This document shows positions 18,988 through 27,042 of a stretch of DNA of 64,000 bases, in pieces. How positions within the stretch are numbered: the first letter of the stretch is position 1; the number at the start of each line of letters is the position of its first letter. A program made the translations under genes and the position numbers. The notes under the pieces were generated by a model that made no database searches, was not told the origin of the DNA, and worked only from the letters and a program-made list of their open reading frames with translations. Source of the DNA: an uncultured bacterium (GTDB lineage Bacteria; Krumholzibacteriota; Krumholzibacteriia; LZORAL124-64-63); assembly GCA_903859215.1 (NCBI GenBank), contig CAIOLW010000144.1:1-64000 (forward strand), in the 5' to 3' direction.

Positions 18988-19014
18988 CGGCGGCGGCTGG
19001 AAGAGTCGCCGCCG
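18988..19014 (+). terminator. Probable intrinsic terminator between convergent genes
   Basis: Arms CGGCGGCGGCT (18988-18998) and AGTCGCCGCCG (19004-19014) pair with one G-U wobble and a 5-base loop; TCTTCTTC follows on the plus strand. It would end transcripts of the aminotransferase just before the stop of the peptidase gene on the other strand. Confidence 0.6.
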
Positions 19015-19020
19015 TCTTCT

Positions 19021-20379
19021 TCAATCCTCGCCGTCGTAGTCGTCGTCATCGTCGTCGTCCGCGTCCTCGCCCTCGGCGGGGCCGTGCACGGCGAACAGCA
19101 GGCGGTCGGGGTCGAACCAGGTGTTGGCGCAGCGCATGAGCTGCTCGTTGTCGACCTTGTCGATGCCGTCGACCAGCTCGGCCACCGGGACGAAGCGCCC
19201 GTAGTAGATCTCGTTGCGCGCCGAGCGGTACATCTGGTTGCTGACGCCGTCGAGCGAGAAGATCAGCTGCGACTTGAGCTGTGCCTTGTTGCTGTCCAGT
19301 TCGGCAGCGGGGATGCCGTCCGCCAGCAGGCGACGGTACTCCAGGCGGAGCACCTCCTCCAGGCGCGGCAGCTTCTCGGGCGAACACGAGCCCGAACAGC
19401 TGACCAGCCCGGTGTCGCGCCCCATGTCGTGGTAGTTGTAGATGGTGTAGGCCAGGCCCTCGCGTTCGCGCACGGACTGGAAGATGCGGCTGCTCATGCC
19501 GCCGCCCAGCACGTTGACCATCAGGTAGATGGCCAGCCGGTCGGCGTGCCCGAACGACACGCCCAGGTTGCCCGCCTCGAAGTACGCCTGCAGGATGGGG
19601 CTGTGCAGGTCCAGGCGCAGCGGGTCGCCCTCGCTGTCGAGGTCGAGCGCCGGGTCGACGTACGCGGCCGCGCGGGCCGCCGAAGAACCGGTTGCCGGCG
19701 CCACGAGCGGCGCGCCGCTGCCCACGCCCGCGCCGCCGAACAGGGCGGCCACGCGGTCGCGGTCGGCCGGGCTGACGTTGCCCGCCAGGGACACGACCAG
19801 GTTGGGCGCCGAGAACAGGCGGGCGTGCTGCACGCGCAACACGTCGGGGCCGTACGAGCGCACCAGCGCCGGCGTGCCCAGGATGGGGCGGCCGCGCGGG
19901 TGCGTGCCGTAGATGCGCGAGGCGAACGCGTCGTGCAGGCGGTCTTCGGGAGTGTCCAGCGCTTCCTGGATCTCCTCGCAGACGACGTCCTGCTCGAGCG
20001 CGGTCAGGTCGGGCGCGAACGCGGGCTCGAGCAGCATCTCGGCCAGCAGGTCCGCCGCGATGTTGAAGTACTCGGGCAGCACCTTCACGGTGAAGGCCAC
20101 GAGGTCCTTCGTCGTGAAGGCGTCGACCGCGGCGCCGATGGCGTCGAAGCCGGCGGCCAGATCGTAGGCGCTGCGCCGGACCGTACCCTTGAAGACCATG
20201 TGCTCGAGGAAATGCGAGATGCCGCCCAGGGCAGGCGGCTCCTCCTGGCTGCCGCGGCGCAGCCAGACGCCGAGCGTCACGGCGGTGGCTGTCGGCAGCG
20301 GCGCCGTCAGCAGCACCGCCCCGCCGGGGAGTTCCTCCCGGCGGGGCGGCGTCTCGTTCCTGTAAGGATCGAGGTTCAT
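19021..20379 (-). CDS. M16 family zinc metallopeptidase (insulinase-like)
   Basis: A 452-residue peptidase of the pitrilysin/processing peptidase clan. The inverted zinc motif HFLEH is at 56-60, and the distal ligand Glu136 (in CEEIQEALD) is at the expected 76-residue distance from His60. The N-terminal ELPGGAVLLTAPLPTATAVTLGVWLRRGSQEE is typical. A partner-type C-terminal domain follows. The protein ends in an acidic tail with seven consecutive Asp residues, which may be disordered. It starts 13 bases after pnp, an arrangement known from many bacteria, and is likely cotranscribed with rpsO and pnp. No signal peptide was seen, so a cytoplasmic site is likely. Confidence 0.93.
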   Translation of the reverse strand: MNLDPYRNETPPRREELPGGAVLLTAPLPTATAVTLGVWLRRGSQEEPPALGGISHFLEHMVFKGTVRRSAYDLAAGFDAIGAAVDAFTTKDLVAFTVKVLPEYFNIAADLLAEMLLEPAFAPDLTALEQDVVCEEIQEALDTPEDRLHDAFASRIYGTHPRGRPILGTPALVRSYGPDVLRVQHARLFSAPNLVVSLAGNVSPADRDRVAALFGGAGVGSGAPLVAPATGSSAARAAAYVDPALDLDSEGDPLRLDLHSPILQAYFEAGNLGVSFGHADRLAIYLMVNVLGGGMSSRIFQSVREREGLAYTIYNYHDMGRDTGLVSCSGSCSPEKLPRLEEVLRLEYRRLLADGIPAAELDSNKAQLKSQLIFSLDGVSNQMYRSARNEIYYGRFVPVAELVDGIDKVDNEQLMRCANTWFDPDRLLFAVHGPAEGEDADDDDDDDYDGED

Positions 20380-20392
20380 CGACTATTACCGG

Positions 20393-22603
20393 CTACCGAC
20401 GCGGCCCGCCGCGACCACCACGGTCGCGACCACCGCCGCCGCCGCTGCGGCCGCCGCCACGGTCGCCGTAGCTGTCGCTGCGCTCGCGACGCTCGGGTTC
20501 GACCCAGCCCTCGGGAGCCGGCAGCATCGCCTTGCGGCTCAGGCGCACCTTGCCGGTGCGGCTGTCGATCTCGACCAGCTTGACCTCGATGGTGTCGCCC
20601 ACCTGCAGCACGTCCTCGACGTTCGCCACGCGGTGGTACTCCAGCTCCGAGATGTGCAGCAGGCCGTCCTTGCCGGGCAGGAACTCGACGAAGGCGCCGA
20701 AGTCGACGATCGTCTTGACGACGCCCTTGTAGACCTTGCCGACCTCGGGCTCGGCCATCAGGCCGGTCACGTAGGCCATGGCGGCGGCGCCGCCGGCCTG
20801 GTCGACACTCGAGATGAAGACCATACCCGTGTCGTCCACCTCGATGGTCGCGCCGGTCTCTTCCTGGATGCGCTTGATGATCTTGCCGCCCGGTCCGATG
20901 AGCGTGCCGATCTTGGAGACCGGGATCTGCACGGTGTCGATCTTCGGGGCGTACGGGCTCATCGTGGCGCGCGGGCCGGGCAGGGCCTCTTCCATCACGC
21001 CGAGGATGTGCAGGCGCGCGGCCTGCGCATCGCTCAGGGCCTTGTTCATGACCGCGCGACTGATGCCGGCGATCTTGGTGTCCAGCTGGAAGGCGGTGAT
21101 GCCGTCGCGCGTGCCGGTGACCTTGAAGTCCATGTCGCCGAGGTGATCCTCGACGCCCAGAATGTCGGTCAGCACCGCAATGCGGTCATCCTCCTTGATC
21201 AGGCCCATGGCCACGCCGGCCACGGCCTTGCGGATCGGCGCACCGGCATCCATCAGCGCCATGGTGCAGGCGCAGACGGTGGCCATCGACGACGAACCGT
21301 TGCTCTCGAGAATGTCCGACACCAGGCGGATGGTGTACGGGAAGTCCTCCAGCTCGGGCAGGATCGGGCGGATGGCGCGCTCGGCCAGCTTGCCGTGGCC
21401 GATCTCGCGACGGCCCGTGCCGCCGTAGCGACCGCACTCGCCCACCGAGAACGGCGGGAAATTGTAGTGCAGGTAGTACTTGCTCCAGTACTGCTCGCCG
21501 CCCAGCGGCTCGATGCGCTGCTCGGCCTGCTTGCTGCCCAGCGTGACGGTGCCCAGGGCCTGCGTCTCGCCGCGGGTGAACAGGCAGGAGCCGTGCGCGC
21601 GCGGCAGCACGCCGCACTCGATGGTGATCGGACGCACCGTCGTCAGGTTGCGGCCGTCGGAGCGGACGCCCTCGGTGAGGATCATCTCGCGCATGAGCTT
21701 CTTCTCGGCCTTGCCGAAGGCCTCGCTGATCGCAGGGTCGGCCTTGCCGTCTTCACCCGGGAACTGGGCGACGACCTTCGCCTTGGCGACGTCGATGGCG
21801 GCGTAGCGCTCGAACTTGCCCTTGACCGAGCCGGCGACCTTGAGCTCGGCGCCGATGAAGTCGAGGACCTTGGCCAGGTTCGCGGAGGTGTCCTTGACCA
21901 CCGGGTCGGCCCACTTGGTCTTGCCGCCGGCCTTGGTGACCAGCTCGCGCTGCAGCGCGTTCAGCTTGCGGATCCACGTGTGCGCGAACTCGATCGCGTC
22001 CAGCAGGCGGTCTTCGCTGACCTCGAGGCACTCGCCCTCGATCATGCAGACGATGTCGTCGGTGCCGGCCACGACCAGGTCCATGCACGACGCTTCGAGC
22101 TGCTCGAAGCTCGGGTTCGGCACGAACTCGCCGTCGATGTCCGCCACGCGGACGCCCGACAGGATCTCGTGGAACGGGATGTCCGACAGCGCGAGCGCGG
22201 CCGAGGCGGCCGTGATGCTCAGCGTGTCGGCATGGAACTCGGTGTCGGCGCTGATGATGAAGGCCACGACCTGCGTCTCGTGCTTGTAGCCCTTCGGGAA
22301 CATCGGGCGCAGGGGGCGATCGATCAGCCGGCAGGTGAGCGTCTCGCGCTCGGTCGGCTTGCCTTCACGCTTGAAAAAGCCGCCGGGGATCTTGCCCGCG
22401 GCATAAGTCTTGTCGCGGTATTCGACCATCAGGGGCAGGAAGTCCTTGTCGGTCGGCCTGGGGTCGGCGGTCACCGCGAGCAGGCTCATGGTGTCGCCCA
22501 TCCGGACGACCACCGAGCCGTTGGCCTGCTTGGCCATGCGTCCGGTCTCGAGGCTGAAGGTCGTGCCGTTCATCTCGAGGCTGACAGTCTGCTTGTTCAT
22601 CAT
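20393..22603 (-). CDS. pnp: Polyribonucleotide nucleotidyltransferase (PNPase)
   Basis: A 736-residue phosphorolytic 3'-5' exoribonuclease of the RNA degradosome. Two RNase PH domains are joined by a helical region; the second contains the family segments KLMREMILTEGVRSDGR and ITIECGVLPRAHGSCLFTRGETQ. The KH domain (VSKIGTLIGPGGKIIKRI) and S1 domain (GKVYKGVVKTIVDFGAFVEFL) follow. The C-terminus is a Gly/Arg/Asp-rich tail of about 30 residues (SYGDRGGGRSGGGGG), a probable RNA-binding extension not found in all PNPases. The start could be GTG 22606, ATG 22603 or ATG 22600; AAGGA lies 8 bases before the GTG. It follows rpsO, the usual partner. Confidence 0.98.
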   Translation of the reverse strand: MMNKQTVSLEMNGTTFSLETGRMAKQANGSVVVRMGDTMSLLAVTADPRPTDKDFLPLMVEYRDKTYAAGKIPGGFFKREGKPTERETLTCRLIDRPLRPMFPKGYKHETQVVAFIISADTEFHADTLSITAASAALALSDIPFHEILSGVRVADIDGEFVPNPSFEQLEASCMDLVVAGTDDIVCMIEGECLEVSEDRLLDAIEFAHTWIRKLNALQRELVTKAGGKTKWADPVVKDTSANLAKVLDFIGAELKVAGSVKGKFERYAAIDVAKAKVVAQFPGEDGKADPAISEAFGKAEKKLMREMILTEGVRSDGRNLTTVRPITIECGVLPRAHGSCLFTRGETQALGTVTLGSKQAEQRIEPLGGEQYWSKYYLHYNFPPFSVGECGRYGGTGRREIGHGKLAERAIRPILPELEDFPYTIRLVSDILESNGSSSMATVCACTMALMDAGAPIRKAVAGVAMGLIKEDDRIAVLTDILGVEDHLGDMDFKVTGTRDGITAFQLDTKIAGISRAVMNKALSDAQAARLHILGVMEEALPGPRATMSPYAPKIDTVQIPVSKIGTLIGPGGKIIKRIQEETGATIEVDDTGMVFISSVDQAGGAAAMAYVTGLMAEPEVGKVYKGVVKTIVDFGAFVEFLPGKDGLLHISELEYHRVANVEDVLQVGDTIEVKLVEIDSRTGKVRLSRKAMLPAPEGWVEPERRERSDSYGDRGGGRSGGGGGRDRGGRGGPRR

Positions 22604-22761
22604 CACGCTTTCTTTCCTTCCATCCGCTTTGTCGGCATGTCGCGTGGCCCTATTGCCGCGTTCGTACCGTCCGGACGCTTCACGCCCGTTCCGCTCCGCC
22701 CCCGCCCCGACATCCGGGACAGGCAGCTTCCTCCAACCGTGGGCACCGCCAGAGACGGCAA

Positions 22762-22789
22762 TCGGTCGCGACGTTTCCGGCGCGACCGA
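22762..22789 (-). other. Hairpin in the rpsO-pnp spacer
   Basis: Perfect 9-bp arms TCGGTCGCG (22762-22770) and CGCGACCGA (22781-22789) enclose a 10-base loop in the 219-base spacer between rpsO and pnp. There is no T-run, so it is not a classic terminator. In enterobacteria a hairpin in this place is cut by RNase III and lets PNPase control its own mRNA; the same use here is only an inference. Confidence 0.45.
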
Positions 22790-22822
22790 CAGCCAGGCAG
22801 GCTCACATTCCGGGTCCGGTCA

Positions 22823-23092
22823 TCAACCCCGGATGCCCAGGTCCTTGATCAGGCCGCGATAGCCTTCAAGGTCCGTCTTCTTCAGGTAGGACAGCAGCCG
22901 CTTGCGCTGCCCGACCATCTTCAGCAGCCCACGGCGGGAGTGGTGATCCGCCTTGTGCATCTTGAAGTGGTCACCGAGGGTGTTGATCCGTTCGGTCAGC
23001 AGCGCGATCTGCACCTGCGGCGAGCCCGAGTCATGCTCGTGCTTGCGGTACTTGCCGATCACCGCGTCCTTCTGATCCTTGGTCAGTGCCAT
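22823..23092 (-). CDS. rpsO: Small ribosomal subunit protein uS15
   Basis: An 89-residue primary 16S rRNA-binding protein. The whole sequence fits the family, including [22 protein letters not shown] and [21 protein letters not shown]. Length is standard. It opens the rpsO-pnp-M16 peptidase operon. A promoter candidate at 23327-23355 would give it a leader of about 228 bases, long enough for the S15-binding control structures that are known, in different forms, in several bacteria. Confidence 0.98.
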   Translation of the reverse strand: MALTKDQKDAVIGKYRKHEHDSGSPQVQIALLTERINTLGDHFKMHKADHHSRRGLLKMVGQRKRLLSYLKKTDLEGYRGLIKDLGIRG

Positions 23093-23326
23093 CGTCCAGA
23101 ACCTCCAGAAACTACGTCACGCCGCGGCGTCACGATGGCCGCAGGCCGGCCGTCCTCCCCGTCTGCCGAAGTCGTCAACGGGAACAGGACGGGACCGTCT
23201 CATCCGGCCGGGACATTCCGCTCCGGATGAAGGCGCCGACCCGCTGTACGGGATTGCGCGAAAACTGCCGGGCAGGTGACGATCGGGGAAAATCCCCGGC
23301 GTCCCGGTCCGGCGTCGCGCGGTTTC

Positions 23327-23355
23327 AAGATAGAGGGCGTTCCCGCCGGGTGCAA
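23327..23355 (-). promoter_or_regulatory. Probable rpsO-pnp promoter
   Basis: On the minus strand TTGCAC (23350-23355), 17 bases, TATCTT (23327-23332). The expected start point near 23320 leaves a leader of about 228 bases before the rpsO ATG. Confidence 0.45.
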
Positions 23356-23449
23356 GGCGAAAGCCGGCTGTCAGGCGATCCTGCCGGGCTTCCCGCCGGG
23401 TGGCCCTCCTCTCGGTCCGCGGACCGTATCGGAGAGGGTATCGTCATGC

Positions 23450-23469
23450 AAAAAAGAGACTTGAGTCTC
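23450..23469 (-). terminator. Intrinsic terminator of the glycosyltransferase operon
   Basis: On the minus strand GAGAC, loop TCAA, GTCTC is followed directly by six T. It lies 28 bases after the stop of the last gene of the minus-strand polysaccharide operon. The stem is short, but stem plus T-run and position fit a rho-independent terminator. Confidence 0.65.
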
Positions 23470-23497
23470 GGCGTCAATATTTGATAACAGAATTTCA

Positions 23498-24544
23498 TCA
23501 AAGAGGTCCGGCCACATCCCGAAGGATCCCGGCCAGCCGCGGGGCCACGACAGCGACCGAATACCGCGTTTCCACCAGTTTGCGGCCGGCCAGCCCCATG
23601 GCGGCGCCGCGCGCCGGGTCGGCCAGCAACCCGATCAGGGCGGCCGCGGCCTCGTCCGCGTCACGGGCGCCGATCCCGGAATCGGCCTGCGCGAGCACTT
23701 CGTTGTTCATGCCCACCGGCGAGACGACAGCCGGCACGCCGCACGCCAGGTACTGGAGCATCTTGTAGGAGCACTTGCCGCGCGCCCAGGGCGTGTCCGC
23801 CAGGGGCATCAGCCCGATGTCCAGCGACTGCAGGAACGGGACTTCGACCGCCGGGGTCCAGGGCACCCACTGCCAGCGGTCCACGGGCAGCCGATCCAGC
23901 GGCGGGCGCCGGTCGGCACAGACGCGCACCACCACGTCGGGTTCCGCGGCAAGCACCGCACGGAGAGCCTCCTCCCACAGCAGCAGGAACGGGAAGTTCC
24001 CCGAAGACCCGGTCCAGCCGATCCGGCGAGGGCGCGCGCGCGGGCGGTCCGTCAACGTCGGGTCCGGCCGGAACCGCTCGGTGTCGATGGCGGTCGGCAG
24101 GATCTCCACGCGGTCGCAGCAAGCCCCGAACCAGTCCGCGAGGTACGCATTCCCCGCCACGACGACATCGACCTCACGCGCCAGCCTGCGCGCGAAGCCG
24201 CCGTCGCCGCGATTCAGCCAGATGGCGTCGTCGACATCCAGGACACGCGGGCGCGCGGTCAGGCCCTCGAGCGTCGCCAGGGTCGAGACGAACTCGCGCT
24301 GCAGAAGCGTGACCTGCCCGTGCCGTGTGGCGGCGATGTCCGGCAGCCTGGCGGCCAGCGTCGCCGCCAACCAGAACGGGCGCAGCAACCGGCTGGCCGG
24401 CGGGAAACTGGACACCCGGGCATGGCGGACATCGAGATCCACGCCGTCGCGCCCGAGCGCGGCTGCCAGCTGCCCGACCCGGAAGCGCGCCGACGGCACG
24501 TGGGCCCCGCCGGTCAGGGCGGTTACGCGCAGGCGCTCAGTCAT
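23498..24544 (-). CDS. Glycosyltransferase, GT4/GT-B type
   Basis: A 348-residue cytoplasmic GT-B glycosyltransferase. The C-terminal half carries the GT4-like pattern: IGWTGSSGNFPFLLLWEEAL, then DIGLMPLADTPWARGKCSYKMLQYLACGVPAVVSPVGMNNEVL, where the Lys/Glu-type donor site usually lies. The N-terminal half (GGAHVPSARFRVGQLAAAL, ADWFGACCDRVEILPTAID) fits the acceptor domain. It overlaps the upstream polymerase gene by 8 bases and is the last gene of the operon. The sugar is unknown. Confidence 0.85.
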   Translation of the reverse strand: MTERLRVTALTGGAHVPSARFRVGQLAAALGRDGVDLDVRHARVSSFPPASRLLRPFWLAATLAARLPDIAATRHGQVTLLQREFVSTLATLEGLTARPRVLDVDDAIWLNRGDGGFARRLAREVDVVVAGNAYLADWFGACCDRVEILPTAIDTERFRPDPTLTDRPRARPRRIGWTGSSGNFPFLLLWEEALRAVLAAEPDVVVRVCADRRPPLDRLPVDRWQWVPWTPAVEVPFLQSLDIGLMPLADTPWARGKCSYKMLQYLACGVPAVVSPVGMNNEVLAQADSGIGARDADEAAAALIGLLADPARGAAMGLAGRKLVETRYSVAVVAPRLAGILRDVAGPL

Positions 24545-25796
24545 GCGGCCTCCTGTCGACCAGGATGCCGCCGCGGGCCACGACGAAGCCGAGCAGGTAG
24601 AGATAGATGAACAGCACGGCCTCGTTGAACCGGTAGACGTACATGAAGCAGCTCATCGACAGCCCGTAGGAAAACAGCCCGTAGGCCAGGACGTGCCCCC
24701 AGTAACCGGCTCTCCGCGCGCGCAGGTAGAGGCGGGAGGCGATGAACCCGAGCAGGCCGCAGAAGGCCACGGCGCCGGGCCAGGTCCACTCCTGGTAGAG
24801 CACCCCGAAGATCGAGTAGACGTTGAACATCGACGGGCCGATGTTCGTGAACTGCTGCGCGAACGGCACCGACTTGACCAGGCCGAGCAGGTCGCCGGCG
24901 ATCTTCCAGACGGCATAGAAAGTCATCGCACCGGGCACCGCCGGCGGGGGCAACAGGCCATCGGCGATGTTCTGCATCGCCGGCCAGGACCCTACGAAAT
25001 ACAGGTACGGCCACTGGAGGGCCGGCGCCGCGGCCAGCGGGCTGCCCTCAGGCGCGGCGACCCGCGAGACGAAGATGTCGATCTTCGCGTTGTACGCCAC
25101 GAAGAATCCGACGAGCACTGCGCCGGCCAGCAACACATGCCGGGCCCGGAAGCGGTCGGGACGCACGACGCTCCAGGTACCCATTGCCGTCAGGGCCGAG
25201 TAGAACACGAACGCCTTGATGCCCGCCAGCAGCAGCCCCCAGATGGCGCTGGCCACGAGCAGGTCGTCCAGCGGGCTCCGCTTGCCCCGCGCGCGCCGCA
25301 GCACGTAGGCCGGCAGCACCAGGATGCCCAGCATGTTCAGGTAGCCGATGCCCTGCATCTGGAACTCGTCCTGCAGCAGCCACAGGTTGGAGAGCAACAG
25401 CCCCAGCCCCCTGTGCCGCAGGATCAGGACCGCCGCCGCCAACAGCCAACCGATGGTCGCAATGCCGGCCGTGGCGTAGAAGAAAAGTCCCAGGCCCCGC
25501 TCGTCCATGCGATCGCGGACAGCTTCCGGGGCGGGCGTCTGACGGCGGCCGACACCCAGGGCGCAACCGGCGGCGAAGGCCAACAGGCACGTCAGGATGA
25601 CGAGATGCGTCACCAGCGACACGTCCTTCATGGCCAGGAGCCGCAGGTGGTAGCCGCAGATGGACACGCAATTCACGCCGAAGAAAAGACTCAGGGGGGT
25701 GAACCAGTAGTGGTACAGGCGCCTGGACCACTGCACGGAAAGCGCGCCCAGGAGCGCGAACAGCAGCAGCCACAGGAAGTCGCCGAATCCCATCAT
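24537..25796 (-). CDS. O-antigen polymerase-like membrane protein (Wzy candidate)
   Basis: A 419-residue protein with about ten hydrophobic helices spread over its full length (e.g. FLWLLLFALLGALSV, LVILTCLLAFAAGCALGVG, AIWGLLLAGIKAFVFYSALTAMG). A long loop around residues 235-300 (AAPALQWPYLYFVGSWPAMQ...NIGPSMFNVYSIFGVLYQEW) resembles the periplasmic loop and ...YQEWTWPGA motif of oligosaccharide repeat polymerases. The ATG at 25796 overlaps the flippase stop (ATGA). Sitting between a flippase and a glycosyltransferase, it is best read as the Wzy-type polymerase of this half of the locus; such proteins are assigned by topology more than by sequence. Confidence 0.75.
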   Translation of the reverse strand: MMGFGDFLWLLLFALLGALSVQWSRRLYHYWFTPLSLFFGVNCVSICGYHLRLLAMKDVSLVTHLVILTCLLAFAAGCALGVGRRQTPAPEAVRDRMDERGLGLFFYATAGIATIGWLLAAAVLILRHRGLGLLLSNLWLLQDEFQMQGIGYLNMLGILVLPAYVLRRARGKRSPLDDLLVASAIWGLLLAGIKAFVFYSALTAMGTWSVVRPDRFRARHVLLAGAVLVGFFVAYNAKIDIFVSRVAAPEGSPLAAAPALQWPYLYFVGSWPAMQNIADGLLPPPAVPGAMTFYAVWKIAGDLLGLVKSVPFAQQFTNIGPSMFNVYSIFGVLYQEWTWPGAVAFCGLLGFIASRLYLRARRAGYWGHVLAYGLFSYGLSMSCFMYVYRFNEAVLFIYLYLLGFVVARGGILVDRRPHD

Positions 25797-27040
25797 GGGG
25801 CCGCCTCCAGGCGCCGCAGGCCCCTCTGCACGATCCACCAGGTGCCGATGGTCACCCAGGTCGAGCCGATCAGCATCATCCAGGCCGCACCCATCATGCC
25901 GAGCCGCGGCAGGAGCAGCAGGCCGGCGCCGAACATGACCACCAATTGTGTCCCGTGCACCCACAACTGGCTCGAGAACGCGCGCATGGCGGTGGCCGGC
26001 GCACCCAGGAGACTGCCCACGTAGAGCACCGCGCCGCCGGCCATCACCAGGACCAGCAGGGGCACGTGCGCGGCGTACTCCGGCGTGTAGATGAGCGTGA
26101 GCAACGGTCCGCCCGCCAGCACCGAAACCGCGACGCCGGCAACGCCGATGCCGGAACCAAGCAGGACAAGCTGCCGGACGCGCCGGCGCAGTCCGGCAAC
26201 GTTGCGCTCGGCGACGTCGCGCCCGAGGCCCGCCAGTGCGGACTGCGAGAGCGCCTGCGTCACCGTACTGCCGGCGATCACCAGATAGGAGAGCGCCGAG
26301 AAGATGCCGAGTTCGGCCTCGCCGTGGGAGTGCTCGAGCATTGTCCGCGGCAGCGTGGTGCGCAGCTGGATGGCCAGGAACACCGTGCCCATCGGAAGCG
26401 CCAGCAGGAACAGGCGCTTCATCGCGGCAGGCTCGAAGCGCGGGCGCAACGATTGTCCCGGGCAGGCCCGCACGAGCCTCGCGGTATAGGGCAGGTCGAA
26501 GGCCAGAAGCACCAGCAGCCAGCCCGCAACCATCGAAGCCAGGCTCAGGCCCAGTGAGCCGGTTGCCTTGAAGACGCCGCCGAACAGCGCCAGCGCGATG
26601 ACGCCCTTGAGCATGAGCGACACGGCGGCCAGGTCCATGCGCTCCTGCTTCTGCTGGAAGCCGAAGTAGATGTCCGCCATCGATTCGACGACGCGTCCCA
26701 GCCCGAACAGCCCGATGACGAGCGCCTGGGCCGGCGTGTAGGCCACCCACCCGATCGCCACGACGACCAGCAGCGCGATCGGCAGCAGGACCACGCGCAA
26801 CCCGAGGTAGTCCTGGAAGGCGAACTCGCCGCGCGCGTCGGAGGCGAGCACCGGGCGCAGGCTGAGCTGGGCGAACATGAGCACCGGGGAAGCGATGGCC
26901 GAGCCCAGCGAGAAGCGACCGACGACCTCGGCCCCCCCGAGCTTGGTCAGCAGCGCCAGCTGCGCCCACAGGCACGCCGCGTACACGACGTTGCCCACCA
27001 GCGTCCAGGCGAAATTGCGGCGCAGGGACAGGCCGGCCAT
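25793..27040 (-). CDS. Wzx-type oligosaccharide flippase
   Basis: A 415-residue polytopic protein of the MOP/MATE superfamily that moves lipid-linked repeat units across the inner membrane. The opening RRNFAWTLVGNVVYAACLWAQLALLTKLGGAEVVGRFSLG is the typical N-terminal pattern of polysaccharide flippases. About twelve helices follow. It starts 2 bases after the CapD-like gene and overlaps the polymerase gene by 4 bases. It is the first of two flippases in the window. Confidence 0.9.
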   Translation of the reverse strand: MAGLSLRRNFAWTLVGNVVYAACLWAQLALLTKLGGAEVVGRFSLGSAIASPVLMFAQLSLRPVLASDARGEFAFQDYLGLRVVLLPIALLVVVAIGWVAYTPAQALVIGLFGLGRVVESMADIYFGFQQKQERMDLAAVSLMLKGVIALALFGGVFKATGSLGLSLASMVAGWLLVLLAFDLPYTARLVRACPGQSLRPRFEPAAMKRLFLLALPMGTVFLAIQLRTTLPRTMLEHSHGEAELGIFSALSYLVIAGSTVTQALSQSALAGLGRDVAERNVAGLRRRVRQLVLLGSGIGVAGVAVSVLAGGPLLTLIYTPEYAAHVPLLVLVMAGGAVLYVGSLLGAPATAMRAFSSQLWVHGTQLVVMFGAGLLLLPRLGMMGAAWMMLIGSTWVTIGTWWIVQRGLRRLEAAP

Positions 27041-27042
27041 CG

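Larger units (their letters stand above)
23093..23497. other. Leader of rpsO and 3' end of the polysaccharide operon
   Basis: A 405-base region without a gene. From right to left on the minus strand it holds the terminator of the glycosyltransferase operon (23450-23469), the rpsO promoter (23327-23355) and the long rpsO leader. The leader contains a short hairpin GGGGA-TTT-TCCCC (about 23285-23297). No small protein was recognised. Confidence 0.5.
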
